A stretch of DNA of 64,000 bases, from assembly GCF_013375535.1 (NCBI RefSeq), contig NZ_JABXJG010000002.1, positions 496,001 to 560,000 of the forward strand, written 5' to 3'. The notes under the pieces were generated by a model. That model was not told the origin of the DNA. It ran no database searches and was given only the letters and a program-made list of their open reading frames with translations. This document shows, piece after piece, positions 27,215 through 36,670 of this stretch. The stretch is from Sphingobium sp. 15-1. GTDB lineage: Bacteria; Pseudomonadota; Alphaproteobacteria; Sphingomonadales; Sphingomonadaceae. Each line of letters begins with the position of its first letter. Positions within the stretch are counted from its first letter, which is position 1. Position numbers and translations under genes: made by a program.

Positions 27215-28006
27215 CTAGGCGTCGAAGCCGGGCGACTGGCGTTGCGCCTTGCGGAGCGCGGCCTCCCAGACGAGGTCGTAATGCGATCGCGCGCCCTCGA
27301 CGGGCTTGCGTTCGCGGCGCATCTGGCGGCGGACTTCTTCCTGCGCGGCTTCGGGAGCGATCAGCACATTGTCGCGGCCGACGGCAAGGCTGCGGACCTG
27401 CGCCTTGCAGGCTTCCTCCAGATGATAGATGCCGCTGAACGCCTCGCCCGGCGTCGATCCCAGCGCCAACGTGCCGTGATTGCGCAGCAGCATGACCTTG
27501 GTATCGCCCAGATCGGCCACCAGCCGTTCCCGCTCGTCCAGATTGAGCGCCACGCCCTCATAGTCATGATAGGACAGGCCCGGAATCAGCGCGAGGGCGC
27601 GCTGGTTGAGCGGCAGCAGCCCTTCGGCATGGGCCGACACCGCCATGCCGTCAGCGCTGTGGAAATGGGCGATATAATGGGCGTCCTCCCGCGCGCCGTG
27701 GATCGCGCTGTGGATCACATAGCCGGCATAGTTGATGCCGTAATCGCTCTCCCCGATGACATTGCCGTCCAGATCGACCTTGACCAGACTCGATGCCGTG
27801 ATCTCATCGAACATCAGGCCGAAGGGGTTGATCAGGAAATGATGATCCGGCCCCGGCACGCGGGCGGAGATATGGGTGTAGATGAAATCGTCCCAGCCAT
27901 AGAGGGCGGACAGGCGATAGAAAGCGGCAAGATCGACGCGGACCTTCCATTCCGCTTCGCTGACGCCTGACTGGCGGAAACGGTCGTCCTTCAAGACTGT
28001 GGCCAT
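27215..28006 (-). CDS. Class II aldolase/adducin-family protein
   Basis: A 263-aa protein of the fuculose-phosphate aldolase-like fold. 'DDFIYTHISARVPG' and 'FLINPFGLMFDEITASSLVKVD' form the N-terminal half, 'HFHSADGMAVSA' supplies the first two metal-binding His, and 'LLRNHGTLALG' the third. Many relatives act on sugars or oxo acids, some have no aldolase activity. AAAGGAG precedes ATG 28006. It is downstream of the substrate-binding protein gene and the receptor remnant, so it may be the surviving end of an uptake/catabolic operon. Confidence 0.87.
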   Translation of the reverse strand: MATVLKDDRFRQSGVSEAEWKVRVDLAAFYRLSALYGWDDFIYTHISARVPGPDHHFLINPFGLMFDEITASSLVKVDLDGNVIGESDYGINYAGYVIHSAIHGAREDAHYIAHFHSADGMAVSAHAEGLLPLNQRALALIPGLSYHDYEGVALNLDERERLVADLGDTKVMLLRNHGTLALGSTPGEAFSGIYHLEEACKAQVRSLAVGRDNVLIAPEAAQEEVRRQMRRERKPVEGARSHYDLVWEAALRKAQRQSPGFDA

Positions 28007-28088
28007 GGCGATGCTCCTTTGCGCGGGATTTTAGGGAAGCGGCAGGGCGCCGCCCAATGAGAATGGCTGATGAATGCATTGGTGCTGC

Positions 28089-29048
28089 TCATGCGGCGAA
28101 TATCCCCGGATCAACGATGGAGGCGACGTCGATATGGACGGGCAGTTCGCCATCGGCATGGAAGCGGTCCACCACCCGTTGCAACGGCTTCACCACCGCC
28201 GCATCGGGCGCGATCAGCAGCGGATTCTGCCGTTCCACAATCAAGGCGGCGAGTTTGGGGTCGACCTTCGTCTGCCGGGCGAAGAGGCGGGCATAATCGG
28301 CGGGATGCGCCCGCGACCACAGGCTCGCCTTGCGGAGACGGCCAAGGATGTCACGCAGGGCTTCGCGTTTTGCGGGGTTGTCGAGCGCCGCTTGCGACGC
28401 GGCGATCAGGGTCAGGCCGCTATTGATCCCTTCCCCGTCGCGCAGCACGCGCGCACCGCGTTGTTCCGCCGCGAGCTGATAGGTGCCGAAGGTCGCCCAT
28501 GCCTCTATCTGTCCGGCGGCAAAGGCGGCGGCGGCGTCATTGGGCAGCATGAAGCCGATGTCGACCCTTCGCCGGTCGAGCTTCGCTTCCTTGAGCGCTT
28601 CGAGCAGCAGATAATGGGATATGCTGCCCCGCGCGCTCGACACGATCACGCGCTTGCCCGCAAGGCCCGCGACGGACCGGATCGGAGAACCTGCGGGCAC
28701 GAGAATGCCGATGTCCTTGGTGGAGGAGATCGAACCCGCGATGATCTTCAGCGGCACACCCGCCGAGGCCGCGAGCACGACCGGCAGGTCGCCTGCCGGA
28801 GCGATGTCGACCGCCCCCGCATTAAGCGCCTCCAGCAGCGGCGCGGCGCCGACGAAATTCGCCCATTCCACATCATAGGACAGGTCGTTCAGGGCTCCCG
28901 CCGCCTCCGCCTTCGACTGGAGGAGATGGACCTGATCGCCCAGCACCAGTTTCGTGCGGCCGCTTTTCCCCGCGCAACCGGCAAGACCGAAGGCAGTCGC
29001 CCCCGCAAGGAAGGTCCGGCGATCAGAAAGCAAGCGCGATCCGTCCAT
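28089..29048 (-). CDS. ABC-type periplasmic substrate-binding protein (SsuA/TauA-like)
   Basis: A protein of about 319 aa with an N-terminal 'RRTFLAGATAFGLAGCAGK': a twin-Arg start and a lipobox (LAGC), so it is probably an exported lipoprotein. The body resembles NMT1/SsuA-type binding proteins for sulfonates, taurine or nitrate ('DIAPAGDLPVVLAASAG', 'VSSARGSISHYLLLEALKE'). No permease or ATPase gene is nearby. The start at 29048 is chosen for the signal peptide; ATG-frame 29087 is possible. It overlaps the end of the receptor remnant by 26 bases. Confidence 0.8.
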   Translation of the reverse strand: MDGSRLLSDRRTFLAGATAFGLAGCAGKSGRTKLVLGDQVHLLQSKAEAAGALNDLSYDVEWANFVGAAPLLEALNAGAVDIAPAGDLPVVLAASAGVPLKIIAGSISSTKDIGILVPAGSPIRSVAGLAGKRVIVSSARGSISHYLLLEALKEAKLDRRRVDIGFMLPNDAAAAFAAGQIEAWATFGTYQLAAEQRGARVLRDGEGINSGLTLIAASQAALDNPAKREALRDILGRLRKASLWSRAHPADYARLFARQTKVDPKLAALIVERQNPLLIAPDAAVVKPLQRVVDRFHADGELPVHIDVASIVDPGIFAA

Positions 29049-30372
29049 AATAATAGCCGCCTGCGGGGTTGAAGGGCGACGGGCCATAATAGCCCTGCCC
29101 CGTCTGGGGATTGCCCGGCCCGTTGGTTTCGGGGCGAACGTCGAACAGATTGGTCGCGCCGAACGCGAGGGTGGCGAACTGCGTCACCTTTGCGCTGATG
29201 CTGGCGTCGGTGATGATCTTCGCGCCGAAATGCCGGTCATCCCCCGCCGCCGTGCGCTGCGTATATTTGCCGTAGCGGGTGGCGGTGAGGCTGAAGCCGA
29301 AAATGCCCTTGCTCCAGTTGAGCGTGCTGACCAGCTTGGTGTGCGGCTGAAGCACTTCCAGCTCACCGATCTTGTCGCCGCCGAAGAAGACCGACCCCGC
29401 GCCCAGCAGCGAAGCGCCGGTAGGGCCGAACAGTTGCGATGGAGTGGCGACGACGTCCGTCACCTTGGTCTTCGAATAGTTGAAGGCGAAGGTCAGGCCC
29501 AGCTTGCCCAGATCGCCAAGGCTCTTCGAATAATCAGCGACCAGATCGAAACCTTTGGTCGTGGTGTCGGCGGCGTTGATGAAATATTCGGCCTGCTCGA
29601 TGTCCGACAGGCCGTTGGCGGCGAGGATGGCGGAAATTCCAGGCCCGAACAGGCGGCCGGTGCGCTCGATCCGGTTCTTGATGCGGATATAATAGCCGTC
29701 CAGCGTCACCGACAGGGATGGCGCGGGCGTGAAGACGAAGCCAAGCCCGGCATTCCAGGTCTTCTCCGCCTTGAGCGGCTTGGCGCCCAGCAACTGGCCG
29801 ACGGTGGAATCCGCCGTCACCAGCTTGGCGACCGTGGGCCGCAGTTCCGTCTGCCCGGTCTCCGCGTTGAAGAAGGAGGAGGTGCGCCCGTCGGTCTGGG
29901 CATAGCCGATCTGCGTCAGCGACGGCGCGCGGAAGCCGGTGCCCACCGTGCCGCGAATGGCGAAGGCGGGGCTGACCTCATAACGACTGTTGAGCTTTAG
30001 GCCGACCGGACTGCCCGAACCGTCGCTATAATGTTCGGCACGGATCGCGGCGCCGATATACCAGGCGTCGAGCGGATAAATGCCTAGATCGACATAGCCT
30101 GCATAGACCTTGCGGCTGATGTCGGCTTCATCGGCGGGCGACAGGACAATCGCCCCCTGCACCACGGGCGAGGCCGTGACGCCGACATTCCAGTCATATT
30201 GCTGATCGCCGGGCCGAAAGCTGTAGGTCGCCGGTTGATAGGCCAGCGGATCGCCCGCGAAGGTGCGGAAGCGGTCGAGCCGATATTCGCCGCCGATGGA
30301 GAGTTGCAGCGGTTGGGCCAGGCCAATCTCGACTTCCCGGTGCAGATCGACATTATGCGTCCACTGCCGGGA
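29023..30372 (-). pseudogene. TonB-dependent receptor remnant: C-terminal beta-barrel only
   Basis: From about 30372 down to 29023 the minus strand encodes a recognisable receptor barrel ('HNVDLHREVEIGLAQPLQL', 'ISRKVYAGYVDLGIYPL', 'VGTGFRAPSLTQIGY', ending 'YYYGRIALAF' with terminal Phe). Upstream of 'QWTH' the frame stays open by chance to 30741, but the sequence no longer looks like a receptor and is AT-richer. Signal peptide, TonB box and plug are missing, so no receptor can be made. The break is close to 30372. Confidence 0.85.
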
Positions 30373-30737
30373 TACTAAATTTCGACGCACATGGTTGAAG
30401 ATTAAAGATTTGCAAAATTCCAAAATTTGCAGATCCAACAAGATTACCAACAACCTTATGGAACCTACTTCGACTTCTATAAATCCCTTGGTTCTTTGGG
30501 TCAATACCAACAAATTTTCGTTCTTGTCGAGGTGATGGACGAATCCCGAATTTAGACCTAACTTCCAAGCCGGGGGACTTGATGCCGAAGATCTAAATCT
30601 CGGAAGGCTACGCCCAACAGACCAGCTAGACCGCTTTGAATGAAACGCAGCTGGCGCAACGATACTCGCCCGTCGCGATCTCGATTGGACTTTCCCGGGC
30701 CGGGCCACATCGTCAACCCGATGGAGCGCTAAGTGCC
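30373..30737. other. 365 bases of non-coding, AT-richer DNA at the receptor break
   Basis: I see no supported gene. The stretch includes an imperfect inverted repeat around TGCAAAATT-cca-AAATTTGCA (about 30412-30432) and no signs of codon structure, consistent with a recombination scar. Confidence 0.5.
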
Positions 30738-31073
30738 TCATGCACTTGGTCGGCTGATGATCAGTACGCTCATCGATCCGATCTGGCGCGGAACATAGAC
30801 ATCGTCGACATAGACGGCCAGCACCGGTTCCTGGATAGGGTCGCTTTCGCCCACGCTGGTGAGATTGCGCTGCTCCAGCAAGTCGGGCGTGAAGGCCGAA
30901 ATGGCGATAGCTGTCTTTTGCAGATCAGTCGCCCGGCGTTCAGCGGTGACGATGATTTCACCCCTGGCATGAGCATTGTCTGTGGGCTGTAGCTGGGCTT
31001 GGGAGGTTTCAAGGACCATAGGAAACAAGACACATAGGGTGCCCGCCAGAAGAAGCTGATCGGAAAATTTCAT
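30738..31073 (-). pseudogene. TonB-dependent receptor remnant: signal peptide and shortened plug
   Basis: From ATG 31073 the product starts with a signal peptide ('FSDQLLLAGTLCVLFPMV'), a TonB box-like 'GEIIVTAERRATDLQKTA' and the beginning of a plug ('LLEQRNLTSVGE'). It then jumps directly to 'DPIQEPVLAVYVDDVYVPRQ', which normally comes about 40 residues later, and ends soon after without the 'EVLRGPQGT' motif or barrel. It therefore has both an internal in-frame deletion and a 3-prime truncation. It may or may not belong to the barrel remnant beside it. Confidence 0.8.
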
Positions 31074-31872
31074 ACTTTGCCCTGCCAAAGCTGCCCCGCG
31101 CAGCACAAATTATCTACTATATTAATAGACAATTTGGTCAATTGATTCGTGGCGGTTCACCCATAAGCTACGCTCAAGGTTGCGCGGGTTAGCCGATGCC
31201 TTCGCCATTCTTGGATTTAATGTAATTTTGGTCCCTAGCAAGCGACCGATGATGTTTTTCGCGTGAGCGCAAGTTTCTAGGAGTGGCGGTCAGCTTAGGC
31301 TTCCCTCGCGCGCAAGCGGAGGTCGCGCTCGTTCGTGATAAACGTCAGTCATAGGTGGAACGCAAGACCGCAGCCGAAATCGCGAAATTCACTAAATCTT
31401 AGAGACGAATTTCCGCTACTGGCTGGGAACGCAAAGTCTTCCGCACAATCGCAGGACGGCGAGACCGTATGCCAGCGACTGGGCAGCGATGTGGCTGAAA
31501 CAACAGTATTAGACTTCCTGAAACGTCTTGAGACGGAGGCAGTATTCAAAAACGCACGTACATCGCTGCATATTCAAAATAAGTTAATAACATTAAATGT
31601 CGAGACCAACAAAATATCCAAGAACTATATTGTACTCTTAACGAGCTAATGAAGCCACATGATACCGAAGTCAATATTTTCTCGCTCCACGTTTTTCACG
31701 AATGGATTTTTGATATCCACCGATACTCAAAATCCGTCTCCCAATTTCTTTGATCGATTGCAAACCTCTGGATCGCAACGGCGCCCGGTTTGGAGATTTC
31801 AAGAGATCGCCTCGCCGGCACCCGCATGATCAGATGGCGTCCCACGACCCCCAGTTCGCCGCGATCCACACG
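31074..31872. other. About 800 bases without a supported gene
   Basis: The section 31560-31760 is markedly AT-rich compared with the rest of the window. Open frames here are short, lack ribosome sites and show no family resemblance. I see nothing functional. Confidence 0.5.
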
Positions 31873-32169
31873 CTACAATGTATCAAACCACGAAATCTCG
31901 CCATGGCTCATCTCCACCACCGTCATAAGCGCGTCCTCACTGCCAAATCGTTGCCCTAGTGAAGAGCCCCTCCGCTTCAATAGCAATGGCATTGTGCCTA
32001 AACGAATGATCGCCCGCTCTCCATCGATCCGCAGCAGAAAGCGTCGCTGCTGAGCGCATTCGACCTGCAAAGCCACCGCCGATCTTGCTGCGACTGGGTG
32101 AAACGGGAATAAGAGCAGTGCAGCCATAACGGAGCAGAGAAATTGCCTGGAACCGACCACTACTCGCAC
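31873..32169 (-). CDS. Small secreted protein, possibly MliC-like
   Basis: A frame of up to 98 aa with a plausible signal peptide ('CSVMAALLLFPFHPVAARS') and a short beta-rich body ('ECAQQRRFLLRIDGERAIIR', 'RRGSSLGQRFGSEDALMTV'). The pattern recalls the C-type-lysozyme-inhibitor (MliC) fold but lacks the second conserved Cys at the end, so it may be truncated. It starts 29 bases after the stop of the DUF6771-like gene on the same strand. The exact start (GTG or ATG) is uncertain. Confidence 0.35.
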   Translation of the reverse strand: MRVVVGSRQFLCSVMAALLLFPFHPVAARSAVALQVECAQQRRFLLRIDGERAIIRLGTMPLLLKRRGSSLGQRFGSEDALMTVVEMSHGEISWFDTL

Positions 32170-32198
32170 CTTTCATGGCTTCGAAATAGCGTGTCGCC

Positions 32199-32372
32199 TT
32201 AATCCCCAGACGTTCCAGGGGTGCCATTCGCCAATGCATCCGTAATCATGGCTGCCAAGGTTTCTTCTGCTCGACTGCGTACGCCGACGTCCTTGGAAAG
32301 CAGGTCGCTGCGCACCCATTGTGGCGCACGCTCGACCACGCGCAATATTATCGCCTGTGTCTGATCGCCCAT
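32199..32372 (-). CDS. Small DUF6771-like protein (57 aa)
   Basis: Reads 'MGDQTQAIILRVVERAPQWV' then 'RSDLLSKDVGVRSRAEETL' and 'AAMITDAL'. This matches the pattern I recall for the small DUF6771 family of sphingomonads (an 'I..APxW.R..L...D...R.RAA..LA..I...L' helix pair). Function unknown. AGGA lies just before ATG 32372. It is followed on the same strand by the small secreted protein gene. These two look like leftovers of the chromosomal or plasmid background into which the scar was built. Confidence 0.55.
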   Translation of the reverse strand: MGDQTQAIILRVVERAPQWVRSDLLSKDVGVRSRAEETLAAMITDALANGTPGTSGD

Positions 32373-32908
32373 TTCCTACGCCTATGGCCGCATGGCGTGC
32401 TTGACGCAACAAGGCATTACTATTCAAACCAAAAGACATCCGCAAATCTGCGATCGCCTCGGCCCTTATCGCCGAAAGCTGCTGACCACAGGCTCCCACT
32501 CATTTTATCCAGCGCGCCCGCAAGGACCGCGTCTGTCGAGATATTATAGCCCATAAGAACGAATCAGTGGCCCGTGCGAGAGTTAGCTCGATGCCAAGCT
32601 GCGCCGTACAGAGGATAACATCCATGACGAGCTTTACGCTGTGACCACTCCAACCGGTAGCCAGCTTTTTTGGCGCTTTCGAGACAGCCTGTCATGCTGA
32701 AATATATTGTCGCGATTTACGGCTTATCGGGCACAATCTATGATCTGCGTGAGGCAGCAACGACGTTTCCCAGTTTGCATTGCCCACTTTGTCTCGTGAG
32801 AGATACTGAGGCAAAGGTGACATTGGAGAAAATGGTACCGTTAGCTCTATATTGAAAATAATCTGATGAAATAATATATATTCAGTTATAATCAAAGAGG
32901 TAAATTCG
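32373..32908. other. 536-base gap upstream of the split P450 gene
   Basis: No supported gene. The last 60 bases are AT-rich and hold the P450 promoter; the rest shows no coding structure or clear repeat. Confidence 0.5.
32852..32880 (+). promoter_or_regulatory. Sigma-70-type promoter for the split P450 gene
   Basis: TTGAAA (32852-32857) and TATATA (32875-32880) with the ideal 17-base spacer, 28 bases before the P450 ATG. AAAGAGG serves as its ribosome site. Confidence 0.5.
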
Positions 32909-33485
32909 ATGTCAAATTGCGACTATGATCTCATTCCTCCCCATGTCGCCGAAGAAGCGGCAATATCCCTTCGACTATTCGATCGTGTCACAATTTCGGA
33001 ATGTCCGCAGGAAACCCTTATTCCCCAAATACATGAAACTTTAGGTCCTATTACTTGGGTAACCAATATCTTTATGGCTCATCAAGGGGGCTGGCTGCTG
33101 ACCCGCATGGAGGACATACAGACAATTTTGCGGGATGGAGAGAATTTCACAAAGCGTGGGATGGGCAAGTTCGCGCAATCCATTGGCGAAGACTGGCTGG
33201 TCATCCCTACCGAGACAGACCCGCCCGCTCACGGGCAGTATCGCGAAGCGCTCAATCCCTATTTCGCGCCCCAACGCATGGCCGCGATGCGCGACAATCT
33301 GCACGAGCGTGCCATCACGCTGATCAACAGCTTCAAGGATCGCGGCCATTGCGATTTCGTGCATGAATTTTCCGAAAAATTTCCGATTTACATCGTGCTC
33401 GATTTACTCGGCTTGCCTCAAGAAAGATTGGAGGAGTTCCTTCAATGGGAGAAGGAGATTCTGCACACCAAAACGCTGGAAGCCC

Positions 33486-33493
33486 GTGCGAGC
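33486..33493. repeat. 8-bp target-site duplication, left copy
   Basis: GTGCGAGC immediately left of the element; the identical octamer lies at 34944-34951. Eight base pairs is the duplication length typical of IS66 elements. Confidence 0.93.
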
Positions 33494-34943
33494 GTAATTG
33501 CTCACCGGGTTGGCCGGTGGAGGGCTGCTCAGGCGACGGCGAATGTTCCGTCGACGAGCTCGCGGATTGCAGCGAGTGCTGATTTTCCGTTGAGGCGAGC
33601 GGTGCCGGTGACGGATCGATATCCGGCATGGATCTGAGCGCCCCAGTCTGATCGGAAGCCGTTGGTGACCTTGCGGAACACGACGGAGGAACGGATTTCA
33701 CGCTCGGATATGTTGTTGGTTGCCGGGACGCTGCGGTTGGTGAGGAAGACGAAGAACTTCGCCCGCCACGCCTTGATCTGCTTGAGAAGGGTCTTGCCGG
33801 CAGGGTGCGCGACAGGCGCCCGCATGAGGGTGGTCAGCTTGTGATCGGCCTTGGCGGCGTATGTCGCCAGGGTCGTGTCCTTCAGTTCGTGTCGTCGTTT
33901 TCCGACCCGGATCGCCCATCGCAGGTGATCGCGGATCTTCGGTGCAAAGATCGTATCGCCGCAGTCGATGGCGTATTGAACGTCGCGCAGGACATGGGCG
34001 AGGCAGACCTGATGCTCTTTGCCCAGTTCCTGCTGGCCGGCATAGCGATCCGACACCCACACCTTGGGCTGGTGGTCTCCCAGCACCTCTTCGGCAACGC
34101 TGCGGGCCCGGCGCGGGGCGATCTTGTGAAGCACTGCCTGGTCCGAGATGAACACCCATTGCCACTGAGTGACGCCATTGGTGCGGGTAGTGGTCTCGTC
34201 CGATGCGATGACCGTGCCCGAGAGCAGCTTGTCCCGGATCGCCCCGGTAGCCGCGGCCATGCTCTGGCCCATGCGCCTGAAGATATTGGCGATGGCGCCT
34301 TCGGAGATGGTCAGGCCGAACAACTCCGCAGAGATACGCGACAGGCGCTCGAAACCGACATGATGGCTATGATGCAGATAGGTCAGCAAGGAACGAATGC
34401 CGGGGCCGAATGGCGTCCCCGGCTCCATGCCTGCCGGGGCTGCGGCTCGATAGCGCTTGCCACATCCCCCGCAACGGCCGCCGAACAGTTCTACGCGCGT
34501 CACGATCGGGCGGATCGGCGGCAGATCGATATGATCGTAGCGATGGCGGCATCGCTGCGCCTGACCAGATACGTCCGTTCCGCAATGGCCGCAGGCGGCG
34601 GCGATGACCCGCTCGGTCTTGTCCGGCGTCTCGGCAAGCGGCCGCGCTTTGCCTTCCCGCGACGGACGCCTGCCCGTTGTGCGCTTGCGCGACTTCTTCT
34701 TACCAAAGCCATCCTTCGAAGGCGGAATATGCGAGTTGGACGATGTCTTGCGCGGCTTGCCTACCAGCGCCTCGAGCTCCGATATCCGCGAAACCAGACG
34801 CTCAATCATCTTCTGCTGTTGCACCAGCAGGGCGTCCTTCTCGGCCTCACTCAGCCCTATGCGCGGTGGCGTCGCCATGTACAGGATGAATCAGAGCGTG
34901 CGGTTATACGCAACCCCTTTTTGCCAACCCCGTGAGCAATTAC
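33494..34943. mobile_element. IS66-family insertion sequence, 1450 bp, complete
   Basis: Terminal inverted repeats of 21 bp with one mismatch: 33494-33514 and 34923-34943, both beginning GTAATTGCTCAC read inwards. IS66 ends typically begin GTAA. It is flanked by the direct repeat GTGCGAGC. It holds a single transposase gene on the minus strand, no tnpA/tnpB accessory genes and no passenger. Intact ends, intact transposase and identical target repeats suggest a recent insertion. Confidence 0.94.
33529..34878 (-). CDS. tnpC: IS66-family transposase (TnpC type)
   Basis: A 449-aa transposase. The N-terminus has a coiled-coil-like helix ('MIERLVSRISELEALVG') and 'SSNSHIPPSKDG'. A zinc-ribbon follows ('CGHCGTDVSG', 'GGRCGGCGKRYR'). 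Then comes the IS66 DDE core with Asp in 'VIASDETTTR', Asp in 'VWVSDRYAG' and Glu in 'NISEREIRS'. A lone TnpC without TnpA/TnpB matches the ISBst12-like subgroup. It starts at ATG 34878, 45 bases from the inner edge of the right repeat, and lies opposite in direction to the P450 it interrupts. Confidence 0.95.
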   Translation of the reverse strand: MATPPRIGLSEAEKDALLVQQQKMIERLVSRISELEALVGKPRKTSSNSHIPPSKDGFGKKKSRKRTTGRRPSREGKARPLAETPDKTERVIAAACGHCGTDVSGQAQRCRHRYDHIDLPPIRPIVTRVELFGGRCGGCGKRYRAAAPAGMEPGTPFGPGIRSLLTYLHHSHHVGFERLSRISAELFGLTISEGAIANIFRRMGQSMAAATGAIRDKLLSGTVIASDETTTRTNGVTQWQWVFISDQAVLHKIAPRRARSVAEEVLGDHQPKVWVSDRYAGQQELGKEHQVCLAHVLRDVQYAIDCGDTIFAPKIRDHLRWAIRVGKRRHELKDTTLATYAAKADHKLTTLMRAPVAHPAGKTLLKQIKAWRAKFFVFLTNRSVPATNNISEREIRSSVVFRKVTNGFRSDWGAQIHAGYRSVTGTARLNGKSALAAIRELVDGTFAVA

Positions 34944-34951
34944 GTGCGAGC
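34944..34951. repeat. 8-bp target-site duplication, right copy
   Basis: GTGCGAGC directly right of the element, identical to 33486-33493. Confidence 0.93.
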
Positions 34952-35609
34952 GGCGTGCGTAAGGTAAAGGCCTATCTTGAAGAACAAATCGCCGACCGGC
35001 GCGCTAATCCGCGCGATGATTATATCAGTCGCATTTTCGACTATGAGATAGACGGCCGGAAATGGAATGATGCCGAAATTTTCGGCCATTGTTTCAACCT
35101 TTTTATCGGTGGACTCGACACGGTTACCTCGATGCTCGGCAATATCTTCACCTTTCTTGCCCGTTATCCGGACCGGCAGGAAGAACTGCGTGAAAATCCA
35201 GGCAAGATCGTGCTCGCCGTCGAGGAGTTTTTCCGCGCCTTCGCACCGGTCAGCGTTTTCCGGATCGCGGCGCGCGAAATGGAAATCCACGGGCAAAAGA
35301 TCATGCCGGGCGATTATGTGGCGGTTTCTACGCCCGTCGCGGGACGCGATCCAAACTTCTACGACAATCCCAATGAAATCCGCTTCGATCGCCGTGGTCA
35401 GCATATTTCATTGGGCTATGGCATCCACAAATGCCTGGGCATGCACCTCGCACGACTGGAGCTTCAAACCGCCCTTGAGGAATTTCTCAAGGCGATCCCA
35501 CCATTCCGTATCAAGGACGGCTTCGAGGTCGGCTATTTCGTCGGAAACATTCTTCATGTCCCCGAGCTTCATCTTCAGTGGGACTGAAAGTGAGATAGCG
35601 ATCATTCAA

Positions 35610-35657
35610 AATGAATAAAACGCTGCCGGCTTCATGGCCGGCAGCGTTTTATTCATT
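35610..35657. terminator. Bidirectional intrinsic terminator
   Basis: Perfect 21-base arms (35610-35630 and 35637-35657) with a 6-base loop. The stem is GC-rich at the tip (CGCTGCCGGC) and A/T-rich at the base, giving a T-rich exit in both directions. It lies between the convergent P450 and dehydrogenase genes. Confidence 0.85.
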
Positions 35658-35698
35658 GAACGAAAACTCTCTAAATTCGCGGCCGATTTTGGTAAAAT

Positions 35699-36541
35699 CT
35701 AGCTCTCGCAGATTGCAAGCAGCGTCTTCTTGAGCAGCGTCTTGGTATGGCTGGTGATCGGCGATACCGCATCGGCGCCCGCCGCCAGTTCTTCAGCCAG
35801 CGCGAGGTCCTTTTCGCCGATGCCGGCTTGGCTGGCGAAGAAGGCACGCCGGGCTGCATCCCCCGGATTATTGCGGAAGTCGACGAAACCCGCCATCGGC
35901 GGGGTGAGATTGCCGTTGCGCTTCATCACGGTGAGCAGCTTGTCCATCGGCACGCCCGACGCCTCCGCCACATTGGCAACCTCTATACCCAACATGATGC
36001 CGCACCAGGAAACGAGGTTGTTGCAGATCTTGAGGGCCATTGCCGATCCGAGCGGACCGATATGCATCGTGTTCGTCGAAAAGGCGTTGAGCACCACCTG
36101 GACGCGGGCGGCGACGGACTCCTCGCCACCAGTCATGCAGAAGACGAAGGGACCGTCCTTGCTCATTTCGGTGCGCGTAACCGGAGCATCGATGACGTCG
36201 ATACCCAGGGGGGCAGCGCGCTCGGCGATATGCTGCGCGGTCTTCGGCTTGATCGTGCTGTGGATGAGCAGGATCGCTCCCCGCTTCATCGCGGGCAGCA
36301 GTGCATCGACGCATTCCAGTACCTGCGTGTCGTCCCGCACGCAGATGCCGACGGCGTCGGCATCCTCGCCGACCTCCGCCATGGAAGCGGCGAGCTTCGC
36401 GCGGCCCTCGAATTTCGCCAGTGCCTCGGGAAACACGTCGTAAACGGTAAGGTCAAGCGGCAGTTTGGCAAGTTCCCGCGCCTGATCGCCGCCCATGCTG
36501 CCCAGACCGATGAAACCAATTTTCCTGATAGTATCTGTCAT
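35699..36541 (-). CDS. 3-hydroxyisobutyrate dehydrogenase-family oxidoreductase
   Basis: A 280-aa beta-hydroxyacid dehydrogenase. The N-terminal Rossmann motif is 'KIGFIGLGSMGGDQARELA', the substrate-loop region 'DAPVTRTEMSKDGPFVFCMT', and the catalytic-Lys helix appears as 'ALKICNNLVSW' (Lys-x-x-x-Asn). It oxidises a 2- or 3-hydroxy acid with NAD(P). GAGGGA precedes ATG 36541; the longer frame to 36634 is not supported. It follows the TBDR on the same strand and ends at the shared terminator, so it probably belongs with the receptor and P450 module. Confidence 0.9.
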   Translation of the reverse strand: MTDTIRKIGFIGLGSMGGDQARELAKLPLDLTVYDVFPEALAKFEGRAKLAASMAEVGEDADAVGICVRDDTQVLECVDALLPAMKRGAILLIHSTIKPKTAQHIAERAAPLGIDVIDAPVTRTEMSKDGPFVFCMTGGEESVAARVQVVLNAFSTNTMHIGPLGSAMALKICNNLVSWCGIMLGIEVANVAEASGVPMDKLLTVMKRNGNLTPPMAGFVDFRNNPGDAARRAFFASQAGIGEKDLALAEELAAGADAVSPITSHTKTLLKKTLLAICES

Positions 36542-36670
36542 GAAATATCCCTCAGGCCTTCTCCAAGTTCGCGAATGAGGTAACCACTCCGAACGACCTT
36601 CGTAAATCCCAAACGGGGGCTGCATGAATGCCAAACCATTGCGGAAGCGCCAAAGCCGGTCGCTCCGGGA

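Larger units (their letters stand above)
32909..35587 (+). pseudogene. Cytochrome P450 interrupted by an IS66-family element
   Basis: The first 195 codons (32909-33493) and the rest (34952-35587) are in the same frame once the 1450-bp element and one 8-bp target copy are removed, giving a 406-aa P450. The N-terminal part has 'WLVIPTETDPPAHGQYREAL' (helix C region). The C-terminal part has the I-helix 'FIGGLDTVTS', the ExxR motif in 'EEFFRAF', and the heme loop 'SLGYGIHKCLGMHLARLEL'. It closely resembles the intact P450 at 40572-41795 (407 aa). Separated from the heme loop, the N-terminal piece cannot work; precise excision would restore the gene. Confidence 0.93.

Noticed and set aside
31335..31649. 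104-codon plus-strand frame in the scar
   Set aside because: No ribosome site, no domain, AT-rich tail and mixed composition; probably chance.
33494..34943. Composite transposon carrying catabolic genes
   Set aside because: Only one element is present and its own target duplication brackets just itself, so it moved alone.
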